Shown: positions 43,605 to 56,093, counted from the first letter of the stretch. The stretch: DNA of 64,000 nucleotides from Siphonodentalium dalli (GCA_032622095.1 CP136067.1:55407899-55471898); one strand, 5' to 3'. A program made the numbers and translations. Notes: generated by a model not told the origin, from the sequence alone.

Positions 43605-44456
43605 TAAGTTAGCAATAGTAAGTTTATTGTTAACCTCCTCAATTTAGGAGAGCATATATACAAATAACAATTATATACAAGTTACATAAATATGCATGCA
43701 AATGTAATACTAGTCACAATATTAATATAACAGTGTTTATGCCATGTCACACGCATGCGGCCAGGTCTGTATTTTTCAAATTCCATGTGTTAAGGTGGTC
43801 GGTGATAATCTAATATAGAAATGCCAGTTGTCAACAACAACAACAACAAAAAAACAAAACAAAACAAAACAAAAAACAAAACCAAACCTGATTAGCAATA
43901 TCACATGCGTGTGATTTAGCGAAATAAAATTTCCGAATAAAATATTTATTGCAGATCAAAGTTGAGTATTGGAACTTTCGAATGTGAGTCGTCATATTAA
44001 CTTGTCGAGTGAAAGTTGATGAGCGTTTCTGGAAATAAATTAGCAAAATCACATGCGTGTGATCGAGCGAAATAAAACTTCCAAATAAAATATTTAGTCA
44101 ACATCAAAGTTGAGTATAAGAAATTGAGAATGTGTTTCGTCATATCACCGTATCGAGTGAAATTAGACAAAGATTTCAGACATCGAATTCAGAAAGTAGC
44201 ATGAAAATGGCCTATTTAAGACATATGTCAGGTATAATGTGAATGTGCGTGTATGATGGATACTATGTAACACGCAAATGGCCCAGCTGCATGAAAACAG
44301 TTTTGATGTGACAATAGGCGTGTTGCCGATTGCTGGTGATCATGCATTAATTATCTTTGAACTATCGACCACAATGTACGTGTGTATATATAGAGGTTTC
44401 TTGTGTGAATCATTATAGCAAAAACAAATTATTTATAGATAGCTTCGAATTGTCCA
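43605..44456 (-). mobile_element. Probable 3' UTR of the minus-strand LINE
   Basis: Follows the RT stop. Read on the minus strand it ends near AGGAGGTTAACAATAAACTT, which includes AATAAA. It contains a tandem duplication of about 148 bp (anchors CACATGCGTGTGAT at about 43902 and 44050) and an A/C-rich tract (43836-43880). The exact LINE end and target duplication are not resolved, so the lower limit is approximate. Confidence 0.45.
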
Positions 44457-46565
44457 TCAGCCGAGACCATCGGGTGTAGATCGTAGAACGTTGACAGCCT
44501 TGCTCGCATGCAGAAGGAATGTTGCGGTCGAGTCGACGATGAAATCCAGAGGAAAATCCGATATATTTAATATGTTACATCTTGAACCTAAAAGCATGGC
44601 ACACAAGTCGTCAACGGTAAGCGAAGCCATGAACATGTATATTGGAATTCCGAATCTGTTCGTTATGAAATCCCAGTATATGTTTCGCGCATGAATCAAT
44701 ATGCCCGATTGACACGAGAACATGATATGCGTTATCTCACTGTTAAAGCGAACAGAGCAAAGGTTACAGAGAGTATTGTTGTTGAATGCTGTCCTATTCA
44801 GTAACCGGCACAAGTTGACATATTTGGATGATAAATGTGCTTGGGCGTGTACTCGAGTCCATATTGACCAACAGTCTAATGGATTATGGTGAACTTTTGA
44901 TAGAACAATTAAATTTGGATCAGAATGTACAGCACAACGCCATGAGTTAATATAATAATTTTGCACAGCTGTTTTAGCAATCCTCTTCCACACTTCTTTT
45001 GCTGGGAACATACCTTCATCGAGATATTCTAGGAGATAACATTTTAGATTGTATTTTGCGAGAATTTGAAATATATCATGAACATAGCCGGAAGATGATC
45101 TTCTAAACAGACCTTGCTGGTGCGCTTTGAGAAGGAACAGTCTCAGAGGAGTTTGGTGGTGAAGTGGTAAATGGATAAGGTTTCCAAGAAAGCATAATTT
45201 TCGGGTATAAATTTCCTGTTCAATGGGCATCAATCCAAGTAATCCAAGGGACAGTCTAGTGCTTGCCCTTTTCGGTAGTGACTGGATACTCTTGATACAT
45301 GTTCGGAGTGATCTTTCCATTATCATGAGACCAGAGGTATATTGCATGGGTAAGAGTTCGCATCCGTATAATGCTTTCTGCAGAACAACACATTTTAGGA
45401 TCTGCCCCAGTGAAACAGGAGTCAAAGATGCAGTTAACAGTCTCTTAGCAATTGAGAAAAATGTTTTGCGCATTTTCAGAGAAACTAAGTGTCCATGTGA
45501 TTTTCCTGTAGCGAATTTATCTTGTACAATTCCTAAGTGCGTGCTCTCTGTTTTCTCTGGAATGGTGTTCGGGCCTAAATGCCATGTTCTGTGAGCTTTG
45601 GAGTGGCCACTTTTTGACTCGTTAAATACAATAATGTTGCTTTTAGTACAAGAGAAAGAAAATCGCCACCTGGTGCTGTATTGATAACACATGTCGATTA
45701 AACTGTCGAGGCCAATTTTAGAGAGGGATATAAGTGTTATATCGTCCGCCGTAGTAGGTGCCGCGCATGAAATATTATTTATGGAGAGTCCCATTCGTGT
45801 GGTCGTTAGGATTTCAAGAAGGTCATTTATGTACACTAAGTAGCAAAAAGGTGAGAGGATACCTCCTTGCCTTGTTCCTTGGCTAATCACAAAGGAGTTT
45901 GACAGACATCCGTTATAACGAACTTGGCTTGTGATGTCACTGTATATGCACTGTAACATGCAAATGGCTTTTCTTGAAAAACCAAGGCGAAGAAACTTGA
46001 ATAACAGTCCGGTGTGCCATACTTTGTCGAAAGCTTTTTTAGAGTCTAAAAATGCAACATAAAGTTTGGAACTGTTTTCATGTGCGTACGATATGGCCTC
46101 TTGAAGGACGAAAGTTGTCATGTTACAGCCTACCCTAGATTGAAATCCATTCTGAAGGTCATGTGGGAATGCAGCCAGTATGTCACTATCCATGAATCGT
46201 TTGAGAAGTATGGCTTCAAATATTTTGTATAACACGGGTAGTAATGATATCGCTCGGTAACTGTCCGGGAGAGTTGCAGGTTTAGGTTCTCCCTTGTATA
46301 ATGGCACGATAATACCCGCTTTTAACGTCTCTGGAATATATTCAAAATCAAGAAATGCGTTGAACAACTTGCACAAACATAATAACAAGAGATCCGTTCC
46401 ATGTCGCACGTGTTCGTTGGTTATACCATCATGACCGCTTGCTTTGCCAGATTTTAGTTTCCTTATAACATTTTCAATTTCAGCCGAAGTTATGGGAATT
46501 CCAAACAAAGGACATGTTTTATGCCCGCTTTTCAAACATTCAGATACAGCAATATTCAGATACAT
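44457..46565 (-). CDS. LINE reverse transcriptase, 702 codons, 5'-truncated element
   Basis: Uninterrupted frame from a true ATG. RT motifs: S-G-K-A-S-G-H-D-G-I (39-48), V-P-L-Y-K-G (87-92), S-Y-R-A-I-S-L (102-108), Q-N-G-F-Q (138-142), F-L-D-S-K-K-A-F-D (172-180), R-Q-G-G-I-L-S-P (232-239) and A-D-D (273-275). The usual aromatic before A-D-D is Thr here. A C-x2-C-x9-H-x4-C knuckle (C600, C603, H613, C618) is like those at the C-terminus of L1-type and related LINE proteins. No endonuclease lies upstream, because the element is cut near the ATG, where a 26-bp duplication (GTATCTGAATGTATCTGAAT) disrupts the frame. The clade is uncertain; it is clearly distinct from the CR1-like LINE at 31.4 kb. 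It is probably not functional alone. Confidence 0.88.
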   Translation of the reverse strand: MYLNIAVSECLKSGHKTCPLFGIPITSAEIENVIRKLKSGKASGHDGITNEHVRHGTDLLLLCLCKLFNAFLDFEYIPETLKAGIIVPLYKGEPKPATLPDSYRAISLLPVLYKIFEAILLKRFMDSDILAAFPHDLQNGFQSRVGCNMTTFVLQEAISYAHENSSKLYVAFLDSKKAFDKVWHTGLLFKFLRLGFSRKAICMLQCIYSDITSQVRYNGCLSNSFVISQGTRQGGILSPFCYLVYINDLLEILTTTRMGLSINNISCAAPTTADDITLISLSKIGLDSLIDMCYQYSTRWRFSFSCTKSNIIVFNESKSGHSKAHRTWHLGPNTIPEKTESTHLGIVQDKFATGKSHGHLVSLKMRKTFFSIAKRLLTASLTPVSLGQILKCVVLQKALYGCELLPMQYTSGLMIMERSLRTCIKSIQSLPKRASTRLSLGLLGLMPIEQEIYTRKLCFLGNLIHLPLHHQTPLRLFLLKAHQQGLFRRSSSGYVHDIFQILAKYNLKCYLLEYLDEGMFPAKEVWKRIAKTAVQNYYINSWRCAVHSDPNLIVLSKVHHNPLDCWSIWTRVHAQAHLSSKYVNLCRLLNRTAFNNNTLCNLCSVRFNSEITHIMFSCQSGILIHARNIYWDFITNRFGIPIYMFMASLTVDDLCAMLLGSRCNILNISDFPLDFIVDSTATFLLHASKAVNVLRSTPDGLG

Positions 46566-46745
46566 TCAGATACTTGTGCCCCAATCCAATTAGCTATTTT
46601 TGCTAATAAAATATGTTTAAACTAACTAAAGCTAGTACGTGTCTTTCCCAGCTGTAACTACAGGCCAAGTTCGAATAGGTTCTGTCCATTTATTTTCACA
46701 TGAGTTAAAGCCATTTTTCGACTTAGAATTTTACCTCATTTTGGC
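46566..46745. repeat. Fragment of the 170-bp repeat family
   Basis: TTTCCCAGCTGTAACTACAG, GGCCAAGTTCGAATAGG and TTTTTCGACTTAGAATTT match the tandem repeat at 40195-40700. Confidence 0.65.
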
Positions 46746-48489
46746 ATTTGAAATTAGGGGTATATTAGTTATTCTTTGTAAGCTCAAATTATTATTTTTA
46801 TTTTGCCGGAACTGAGAACTTAAGTACCCCTATGTATATGATATGTATCGGGCGTGCATATTAATCTAGTTGTCTGAGTGCCGTGACAATATGTTCTGGT
46901 TAATATGCACATATCAACTTATATATCATGCGATTGCTGATTTGTTATATACCATGGTTAAAGTGATACATAATTTCATATGTTAGCAGTCGAAACTCGT
47001 GGGGCTACGTTCGGGGTAATGCCAATTTACATGTGTTTATACATGTAGTTGGTTCTTCAGACCGCAATGCTTGGTCACCAGGAACCAACTAATGGTAAAG
47101 GATCACGCGATACCCAACCTACTTTTTTCAAGAGATTTGACAATTCGAAGTATATACGACCACAGCCTACCAATGGCCCTCTAACCATGTCACTATGGCT
47201 TTAGAATTGCAAGGGTGTTTCGCGTTTATACTTTCGATTCACGGCGAATTAATGGTAAATGTTAGGGATTATTTCTGAAAGCTTGTCTCGAGAATAACAC
47301 TGTATCATCGCACTATATCAAATGCGCAAATTAGACCCATAAAGGCGCGTCTGACACAATCAATAGCCCAGTCTTGTTAAGGACAGGATGACACCGTAGC
47401 CAGTCCATATACAACCCGAGGGCACGTTCGTGTAACGAGACGCCTCACGACGAAGTATGTGGCTTCTCTCACGGCCGTCAGCCCAGGGTCTCATCATTCC
47501 GTGATGAATAATTCACATCGAACAACATTCGGCCTGCTAATGAAGTCGCTATCATGTTCGATACAAAGCCTTATACAAGACAACCGATATAGATAGCTGC
47601 AGTCGGCTTGGTGTTATGGATTACCTACCTTAGATTGCTCTTCAGTGCTCTCGCTCGTATGTCTTTGACTATTGGTTATTGCAAACAGCTATATCATTGA
47701 AATGATGCCCCTTCTTCTGGTCTTCTGGCAACTGAATGGTGCATAATAGTTATAGGTATGGTACGCCACAATTTATTTAGTATCAAAATTAATTATGTTC
47801 GATGAAAAACTTCTTATACCCACGGTGTCTCAAATTTGGCATGGTAACTTATTGATGTGTCATGGACAGATATATGGAAATCATCCTCATGCCAGGTTGG
47901 AATTTTGAACAAGAACAAGGACAAAGGCGACTATAAAACAAAATAACACTTCCTCGGGAAAGTGCACCTGGAACATTTAACTTGTGTCTTTTCTCTAAAA
48001 GCTATGCGACAAAAAAATTCAATAACATAAACAAACACACAAACGAGTAAGCCTACGATTGTGTGACACGCACATGTATGTGCGGCTTGTATATTCGAGA
48101 AACCCACGCATTCATCAATCCGTTCTCAAGCAAAGCGAAAGAAGTTGTCACGGTGCCCGGCGATATTTAACATAAAAATATTTAAAGAAGATATATAGCC
48201 AATAGTCTATGCATCAACATTTATTGGTTTTCAGTATCCACGTCTTTATTTATAACAAAATCGCCTAATTGTGCAGAAACCTCCAGAAAACGTCGGTACT
48301 CGATGGTAATTTCCGGTGGTCTGTTTGCAAGGAAAATACACGTTCGCATATATAGTTCCGAAACCAGGAGGTCGGCCAATCAGAAAGACATCCGCCGACG
48401 CCGACCAATACAAATAAGCTAATCGATTATTTAACATGATCTGTACTACTACTACCTCAAAATGTAGGTAAATTTTCGATGTTGTGATT
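46746..48489. other. Intergenic, no gene recognised
   Basis: No recognised gene or repeat. The reading frames present are short and have no motifs. Confidence 0.5.
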
Positions 48490-49260
48490 CGGTCGCACAT
48501 TTTTACTAGAGTTACGGTCCTTTGTTGAAATTCGGGCTAAATGTTTGGGTTTTCGGGAGATAACATTAGTTAATGCTATCTGATATGCAGGGCTACCATA
48601 GAATACAGGCCAAGTTCGATTCCGGCCACCCATTTTTATCAGAGTTACAGATCTTTTTTCGTCTTTGAAATTCTGATTTTCTTTGTTTCCGGATGATAAC
48701 TTCAGTTAATGTTGACTGCATGAATGGAATACAATTTTAAGTTCATATTTGAAAATTCGGAACAATATTATTAAACTTTACAGGCGTGTTTAAGATCGCC
48801 TCTCGATGTGACCTATCATTTTGTTGCCCAATTTCGTTGAAAAACATGGCCGCTGACAGCCATTTTGGATTTTACTCTTTGCATGACTAAATCATTTGGC
48901 AACCCTACATACCACATCCCACGTCACCAAACTTCATATGAATCTTCTAGGTGACCACTAGATTGGAGCCATATATACAATGTTTCCTTATTTCGTTGAA
49001 AAACATGGCTGCCAGCGGACATATTGGATTTTACTCTCCATGACTAAATCCTTCGGCACACCATACATGCAATATCCCTCATCCGATCGTCACCAAATTT
49101 CAAATAATTTTTCAGGGTGACCTCTAGCTTGGAGCTATCAAATTTTCCGACATTAGATAAAAACATGGCTGCCAGCAGCCATCTTGGATTTCACATTTGA
49201 ATCCATCGGCACACCCTACAGTCCATGCACATTTATTGGTGAAATGTTTGAAAAGAAAAT
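48490..49260. repeat. Dispersed tandem families (TTCGACTTTG type, then CATGGCCGC..CCATCTTGG type)
   Basis: 48490-48770 has two diverged units with AGAGTTACGG/AGAGTTACAG and GATAACTTCAGTTAATG. 48780-49260 has three units of about 160 bp with CATGGCCGCTGACAGCCATT, CATGGCTGCCAGCGGACATA and CATGGCTGCCAGCAGCCATC. The same order of these two families recurs near 61.0 and 63.5 kb, so they are probably parts of one element. Confidence 0.65.
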
Positions 49261-49569
49261 AATGTCATCTACGCAATACAAGGCCTTTACTGAACTGCTC
49301 AGAATAAAATCAACGCCTATCCGAGTTGAGCTACAGACTTAGTGTCATTGACACTTTCATTGCCAAAGTTACGGTGCGTTTCCGACTTTGAAATTCGGAT
49401 TGTCTTGGTATCATGTTGATAATTATAGCTAGTGTTGTCTGATACCACCAAACTTTTTATGCGACTGAAGGCTGAATTGTCTCAAAATACAACCTGTGCT
49501 TGAATCGGGGATACGTCTAATGCTTCTCCCCAGACCTATGGGTCCTTTTGTACTTAAGGTTTTTATAGC
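49261..49569. other. Intergenic, weak repeat traces
   Basis: A diverged AAAGTTACGGTGCGTTTCCG unit is at about 49365. Nothing else. Confidence 0.4.
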
Positions 49570-49865
49570 AACCACCAAGGGTGCTTATACCTAAGGCAGG
49601 TGAATGACGTCATATATTTGTTTCTATATCCATCATTGATTTTTCAAGAGAGCGGGTATATATTTTGGAGAAATTGTCACGTGGCAACCGTGTGGAGATT
49701 GCAAAAAACGCGGAATTGGAAATGAAGCATCGCGATAAAATTGAAAGTAACTACTTCACAACTTACGAAGAATTCACATGTGATTTCGGTCTATTAATTT
49801 CATTTAGACCAATTTCGTTGGTTCGCTTAATGAATACGAAAAATGAAGAAGTCATGACGAGAATC
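49570..49865. repeat. Dispersed repeat, partner of 7436-7862
   Basis: Carries the same ordered blocks as the 7.4-kb copy (CAGGTGAATGACGTCATATA, TTTTGGAGAAATTGTCACG, ACTTCACAACTTACGAAGAA). Confidence 0.7.
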
Positions 49866-50099
49866 CACACAAAATTTTACAATGCACGACATGTCTTTAC
49901 AAGATGAAACATAAATTGATTTTAAAACTCCCGATAACGTCAATACCAGGGACGTGGCTAGAGTGTCTCCGTTGGGGGGGGGGGGTGTCCGCCTTGGGAA
50001 ATTACAACTGCACCCCCTTGAATCAGAATCAGACCAAACACAAGTTTTACATAATTCCATTTGCACCCCCCCCCCTTGTACTTCAGTGCTCAGGCCTAA
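49866..50099. repeat. G-run/C-run dispersed repeat
   Basis: GGGACGTGGCTAGAGTG followed by a run of G, then CACCCCC and a run of C. The GACGTGGCTAGA motif also occurs inside the TIR transposon copy at about 38620. No coding. Confidence 0.5.
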
Positions 50100-51470
50100 T
50101 CTATACTATATATTTTGAGACTTCGTATATATATATGTATACATATTATGTACTTCATAGAATCCAAAACGCGTGTAAAGATTGAGCTCAAACTTCCTAT
50201 GTAAGTGTCAAATTCCACCGACACGACCGTGGTCGCTGTTTAGAGAAGCTCAGAGCACCCGTTCTCCAATCTCAAATCACCGCAAAGGCACGGCGGGGGT
50301 TAATCAAGTGATTATTTAATGAGCGTTAGTTTTTGACGCATCTCTATAAAGAGCGTCTGTTTCCCATTCAACGTTATTCGCATCTGCAGAGTTATACGGG
50401 AACGCAAACGTTATCGCTCGAAATTTATTCCCTGCGAGCACGGATGGCGCGCTCTTTTTTCACATTATATACCTTCGGTATATATTCGGTATATACCGAA
50501 ATCATCCCAGATAATCACGAATATAGCATCAGATTTCTCCCCAGATATACCGTTATAAAGCTACTGGAATCTGCCAATCTACGGGAAATTCCAGGGAATG
50601 CCGATTGAGCTCAAACTTGCTACCTACGGGAAGTGTCATATATATGAGTGTGTCCTTTATAGACTCTAACCGATTGAGCTCAAACTTGCTAAATAAGAAA
50701 ATAGCCCCCAAGCCGTAAATATCAACAACAACGATATTACTAAATACACGTTTTCGGCAATGTGAGAGTTTTCGGGGAGCCGTGATGACAACAACAACGA
50801 CCCGAAGACAGATTTCCCGACGGGAAGCTTTTGTTTTAAATTCAATGCAATGTTATCGTAGAGAGATTTCGCGAAACAAAGAATGCGTTGTCTGTCGTTC
50901 CTAGGAAGGGGGGGGGGGGGGATTTCTACGGGTAAATTTTTCCGCCAGAAACAAAAAAATTAAATAAAACAATTTACAATTTAATTAAAACAATTTAAAA
51001 TTAAAAAAAATTAACAATAAAAAAACAATTCAGAAACAAAATATATTAAATTTAAAAAACATTAAATTAGGAAATTGAAATGGTGTGGGGAAAAATTCCC
51101 AAATGTTGTACTTGAATTGTTATTGGTCCATGGTGAGACCATTATTTCTCTTGATTAAAATGGCAGAATTAACTCATTGAAAAACAAAAAGTCATGTTTC
51201 TGACAAAGCCATGGGACAAATGCCGCCAGTGGCGGGCTAACCTAAAAATTAAATAAAACAATTTACAATTTAATTAAAACAATTTAAAATTAAAAAAAAT
51301 TAACAATAAAAAAACAATTCAGAAACAAAATATATTAAATTTAAAAAACATTAAATTCATATTCAAAAATAAAAAACAAAAATAAATAAAAACAAAATAA
51401 TTACAAAAATGTCATGTTTCTGAAACAAAGCCATGGGACGAATGCCACCAGTGGCGGGCTAACCTGCTAG
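50100..51470 (+). mobile_element. Helitron-like element I (E subfamily) with duplicated 3' end
   Basis: Starts TCTATACTATATATTTTGAG after A (50099). Ends with the hairpin region CCACCAGTGGCGG, GCTAACCT and GCTAG. The first 600 bp match unit E of the big array in opposite orientation. Near the 3' end a segment is duplicated: 50946-51243 and 51244-51470 share a long A-rich block and GCCATGGGAC...GGCGGGCTAACCT. The inner copy of the terminus lacks GCTAG. Confidence 0.8.
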
Positions 51471-53071
51471 TCTATATCTATATTTGCAAATGTCTGTCTG
51501 TCTGTCAGTCTGTGTTCTATAGAAATTCACAGGGGACCATCTAGATGATACCAAAGGGATCTACTAGGGGTAACTTTTTACGAGAAAGATAATGGTGGGG
51601 GTTAGAATTTTCAAAAGTGACGCCGTTGTTGTCAGGGGCAAAAAAGGGGGAGGGGCAGATTTTTTTTGTCGCCGATTGCCACGAAACTTACATATAACCA
51701 TCCCCATGATATGAAGAATCTAACGATGTGGTTTAAATATGACAAAAGTGGCGTCGTTCGAGTCAGAGATGCACGGAAGGGGAGAGGGGCACCAAAATTG
51801 ATAAAACTAATTTGAGCGCCAATTTCCACCAATTTGATATATATTCTTCTTCATGATACAAGAAATCTAATTGTGCGATTTAACAACGCCAAATTGTTGT
51901 CGTTTGGATGAGAGATTGGGGGGGGGGTGGGCACTAAATTTCACAAGAATGGGTTTAGTCGCCAATTTGCACCACACTTATACAAAATCATCCCATGGTA
52001 TGAGGAGTCTAATGGTGTGGCTTAATTCTGTCAAATTTGGCCTCATTCGGATCAGGGGTGCACTGAAAGGGAGAGGGGCACCAAAATTGATACACAATAT
52101 TTTAGCGCCAATTTCCACCAAATTCATACACGTTCTTATCCACGATACGAGGAATCTTATCGTGTGATTTAAAGACGCCATATTGGTGATGTTTGGATGA
52201 GAGATGGGGATGGGAGGGGTGGGCACCACATTTGATAAAAATTTGTTTAGTCGCCGATTAGCACCAAACTTATAAATAATCATCTCCATGATATCAGGAG
52301 TGTAATTGTGTGGTTTAGGGATGTCACAAGTGGGGCCATTCGAGTCAGTGGTGTATAGAGGTGAGAGGGACACACAAAAATTATAACAATATGTTTAGCG
52401 CCGATTTCCACCATATTAATACATATTCTTCTCCGTGATACGAGGAATCTTATCGTGTGGTTTAGATACACCAATATATATAGATATACGAATTTGTATT
52501 CTCGCCAATTTTCACCAATTATATATATATGCATCTCTGATCTCTGATGACTCTAAGTGTGTGGTTTAAGTGTGACAAAAGTGGCGCCGCTTGAGTCCGA
52601 AATAGGGACGGGGTGGTCACCAAAACTTATAAAAATATGTTTAGTACCAATTACCATAAAATTCAGACACGCTCTTCTCAAATGATACGAGAAGTCCAAC
52701 CCACTAGATTGATTGATACATCTCTATATGTAAAACCCAATTGTCGTCTTTTATTTTTGCGAACTAATGTGTTTATGATGTTCATGTGTCATATAATAAC
52801 GTCTGAAGTATACGCAGTTGTAAATAAATAAATACTTCATTATTGGTGCAAAGGGTTAATCGCGATAAACAAAACGACAATTGACAAGGTGAACCACTAC
52901 TTATATTCCATGACTGTAAGGATCATGTTTTGTGATGCTATTTGAATATACAATTTATGAGAATACGTGTAACACTTTGAGCAAGAGTATTCTCTATTCC
53001 CAACAAATATCCACAGCATGCAGAGGATTTCACATCACTTTAACCTGGACAACGCCGGGTAATCCTGCTAG
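51471..53071 (+). mobile_element. Helitron-like element J with ~145-bp internal repeats
   Basis: Begins TCTATATCTATATTTGCAAA directly after the CTAG of element I. Ends CCTGGACAACGCCGGG (stem CCTGG/CCGGG), then TAATCCTG, CTAG and host T. The interior has eight diverged units about 145 bp apart, alternating GTCGCC... and GCGCC...-type starts (for example 51821, 51961, 52105, 52250), with CGAGTCAG and GGGGAGAGGGGCACCAAAAT words. It is a different subfamily from I. No protein encoded. Confidence 0.75.
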
Positions 53072-53108
53072 TATCCTATATATTCATAAACCATGGTTCT
53101 ATATACCC
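53072..53108. other. Short spacer
   Basis: Host sequence between element J and a LINE tail. Confidence 0.5.
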
Positions 53109-53245
53109 GGTAGGATAGGATAGGATAATTTATTTACAATACACACATGAATAATACAATGGCAGTAACACATAATTAGGTAATGCTGTATATTGTTGGG
53201 GGTTAGCACAGCCCTATCGGGCTGTCTTCCTGCTACCCACTAAAA
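53109..53245 (-). mobile_element. LINE 3' fragment with (TATCC)n tail
   Basis: On the minus strand it reads CAGCCCGATAGGGCTG, AACCCCCAACAATATACAGC, TGTATTGTAAATAAATTATC and then TCCTATCCTATCC. A hairpin, an AATAAA-like signal and a pentamer tail fit a 5'-truncated CR1/L2-type LINE. No coding part is left. Confidence 0.6.
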
Positions 53246-55150
53246 CAAGTATCACTATAGATAATTGAATAGATGGCTTGTATTTCATATCCACGCAATA
53301 TAAGCCTGGTCAAGAGACTCAAGACTAATACCTTCATCACAAGTACCATAACTATCACATGTGCCATGTGGTTTACCCTGTATATCTCGTCCATGAACGT
53401 ATATATTAGAGCTGGCTGTCTTTAAATTGGCATGCGACAATTTAACCATTTAACCCATTCTTTGTCAAATGAACAGACGACAAACACGAGAACTGCATGA
53501 CAATACATTTGTACAAGTGTAGAAGATTCCTAATCACGTGATGGCAATACACAGGAACTACTCGTCAATGAGTATATTTAGTGTTTACTATAACAGATGG
53601 CAAACGAAGAGAACAATTAACCACGCGACAGGACAATTGATATATACTTCAATATATTCATGACAATGGTTTGTTCACACTCTGGAAATTTTGCCTTGCG
53701 GAATTTAGGGAGGGTCGTCGCATGGAACTGGAGTCCTCATATCATATTTGTCAGTGATACATTTTTAAATTTGAGTTTAACTTTTCGAATATACTATATA
53801 ATCGATTTGAGCTATGTTAAATGCGAAGATTGAATCTTGCACTATATCTTTGTCTGAAGTTTGACAAATACAGTCGTACGGAAAATATTGTGGTCATACA
53901 ACCCATCATACAACAAATGTGTATTTTATTATATGCCATTCACTGGAAATATACTGCCTTATTTCAATTGTTTATTCAGCCAGTGTTGATGAAAGAATTT
54001 GAATAGTTTTAGGAGTGTCACGCCACATTTTTTATTGTGGAATACAATTGTTCATACATGTAAAGACCGACTCGAATTTGTTTCAAGAGAAACACCACTA
54101 TATGAGTCATGAAATATGCGTCTTCGAAACTGGTTGAATGGGAATGTAATTATTTTTTAAAAGTCTGTTTTCAAATCGATGATATCAAGGCACTCGTAAC
54201 GAGTACTAAGTGAATAAAAAGTTATTAAAGATTAACGCTCGAATATTACTATTATGGCTTCGGGGTAAAACAATATTTGATTCGAGTCGAGGAACCCACC
54301 CATCAAAGCTCAGAGTTATCATATATCGATTTTGAAAATCTATTATTTTTCACCACCGAAAATTATTCAGTGGCCCAGTTAACAGTCGACGAGAAGACGG
54401 TCTCGGACCAAATTGCGGATGATATGGATAACTCTAAAATCAGGTGGCTTTTTTGTGTCAGATATTTGACAAACCGGCAAAATTTCGTGAACAAATGTTG
54501 TATTTATTTTTTGGGCAATTTTATACTATAAGTTAACTGTGGTTAGCATCATTTTTGGGCAATTACGCGATTCTGATAACTGAAGCGGGATTTCAAAGAA
54601 TGTTGTTGTTGTTGTTGTTGTTGTTGTTGGAATCTGATGATATGGTGACCATCGAATCGGATTGAGTACCTTTAAAATGACATATTTAAATGCACATATA
54701 ATATTGCTTCCGCTTTTTCCAAAGTGTTACGATAGTCACGTACCGGAATCAGTGTGGTCATTGATTGTTACCGCAGACATTTATTTTGTATTCGTCATAG
54801 TCTAACAAGAAAAGAAGATGCATGCATCAGATCGCCCATGAATTATTTTACAAAAAAATAGTCACATATATACATTGGGGAAATGTTATAAAGTTAATAT
54901 TATAAATCCATATTTATGCATCTATCAGAACGAGATATCTGATGTACTCACGACCAAGCACCCTATGCTTGCATGGTCAAATTACCCCTAGATATGAAGC
55001 GTGATCGTGCATCTACAATTTGACAATTACATGCTCATAAACGTGGGCTATATGGTTTGCCGATAGATTCAAATCATGACATCCAATATGCAGTCGGACA
55101 GATGCATGAGGGCTGTACCGTATTCCGAAGACTTGAATGATGCAAAGAGT
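53246..55150. other. Intergenic; small repeats only
   Basis: 53555-53590 holds the CTACTCGTCAATGAGTAT repeat end. 54602-54629 is (GTT)n. 54800-54860 (complement) matches 58210-58260 (GATCTGATGCATGCATCTTC). No gene is recognised. Confidence 0.5.
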
Positions 55151-55189
55151 AAAATCCAAGACGGATGCTGAGAAAAGAAACGTCAGCTT

Positions 55190-56093
55190 ATCAAGTTGTC
55201 ACCACAAATACACATATGCAATTCAAGATATATCAAATAGAACATGCTACCTATATAATGAAATGCAATAAAAGTATGTATACCCAAGTCGATGAGGACA
55301 TACACATGAAATATTCAAACCGACCGGACAGTGTTGCATGTAATATAAGTATACTTAACCCCACCCCCTGTGTCACCCCTCTGTGACGATGTGATCAGCC
55401 TTGATGACATAGACACGAAATATAAAATAGACCAGACAACGTACAATGAAATATAAGTACGCACACCCTAACCCCATGTCGCCACGCCTCAACATGCATG
55501 GGACACATTATGACATGTGACACATGCACATGAATGGTTCCAACAGACATGGTCCCATGCAATATAAATGCACACACGCCAATCCCATTTCGCCGCGTCA
55601 CTCTATGTAACCAGTCGTGAGAACGTGCACATGAAAATGTAAAACATATCCGACAGTGTCACAATCGATATAATAAAAAAAGTACATACTGCTCCCCAAC
55701 CGCATGTCGCCGTGTCCACACACGTGATGACCGGACGTGAAAACATGCACATGTAATAAAAGATATAGTCGTTATAATCAAATGCAATAAAAGTATGTAA
55801 ACCAACCACCTTGTACCACGCCGCTATGACCAGCCATGATAACATACACATGACATATTCAAACCGACCATGCAGACAGCGTTTAATGCAATATATATAC
55901 GTACACCCCAACACTGTGCCACCCCTCTGTGACGATGTGATCAGCACTGATGACGTACACATGAAATAATCAAATAGACCAGACAATGCCCCCTGCAATA
56001 TAAGTACGCACACCCTAACCCCATGTCTCTACACGGGACATTTTGTGACATGGGAAAATATGCACATGAAATGTTCAAACATACATGGTCCCA
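55190..56093. repeat. Satellite of ~108-bp monomers, higher-order repeat (left part)
   Basis: Monomers of about 100-118 bp marked by (G/T)ACACATGAAAT, GCAATATAAGTACG and CACCCTAACCCC(A)TGTCGCC words. Five monomer types repeat in order with a period of about 530-547 bp. For example, GACAGTGTTGCATGTAATAT at about 55329 corresponds to the unit at about 55872, and CAACAGACATGGTCCCATGC (55541) to the unit at 56078. Small open frames here are repeat by-products. Confidence 0.8.

Noticed and set aside
44491-45594. Plus-strand frames at 44491 and 45223
   Set aside because: They lie on the opposite strand of the RT frame and have no motifs of their own.
53074-53100. Another Helitron-like 5' end (TCCTATATATTC) after element J
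   Set aside because: No matching 3' terminus follows; the sequence runs into a LINE tail.
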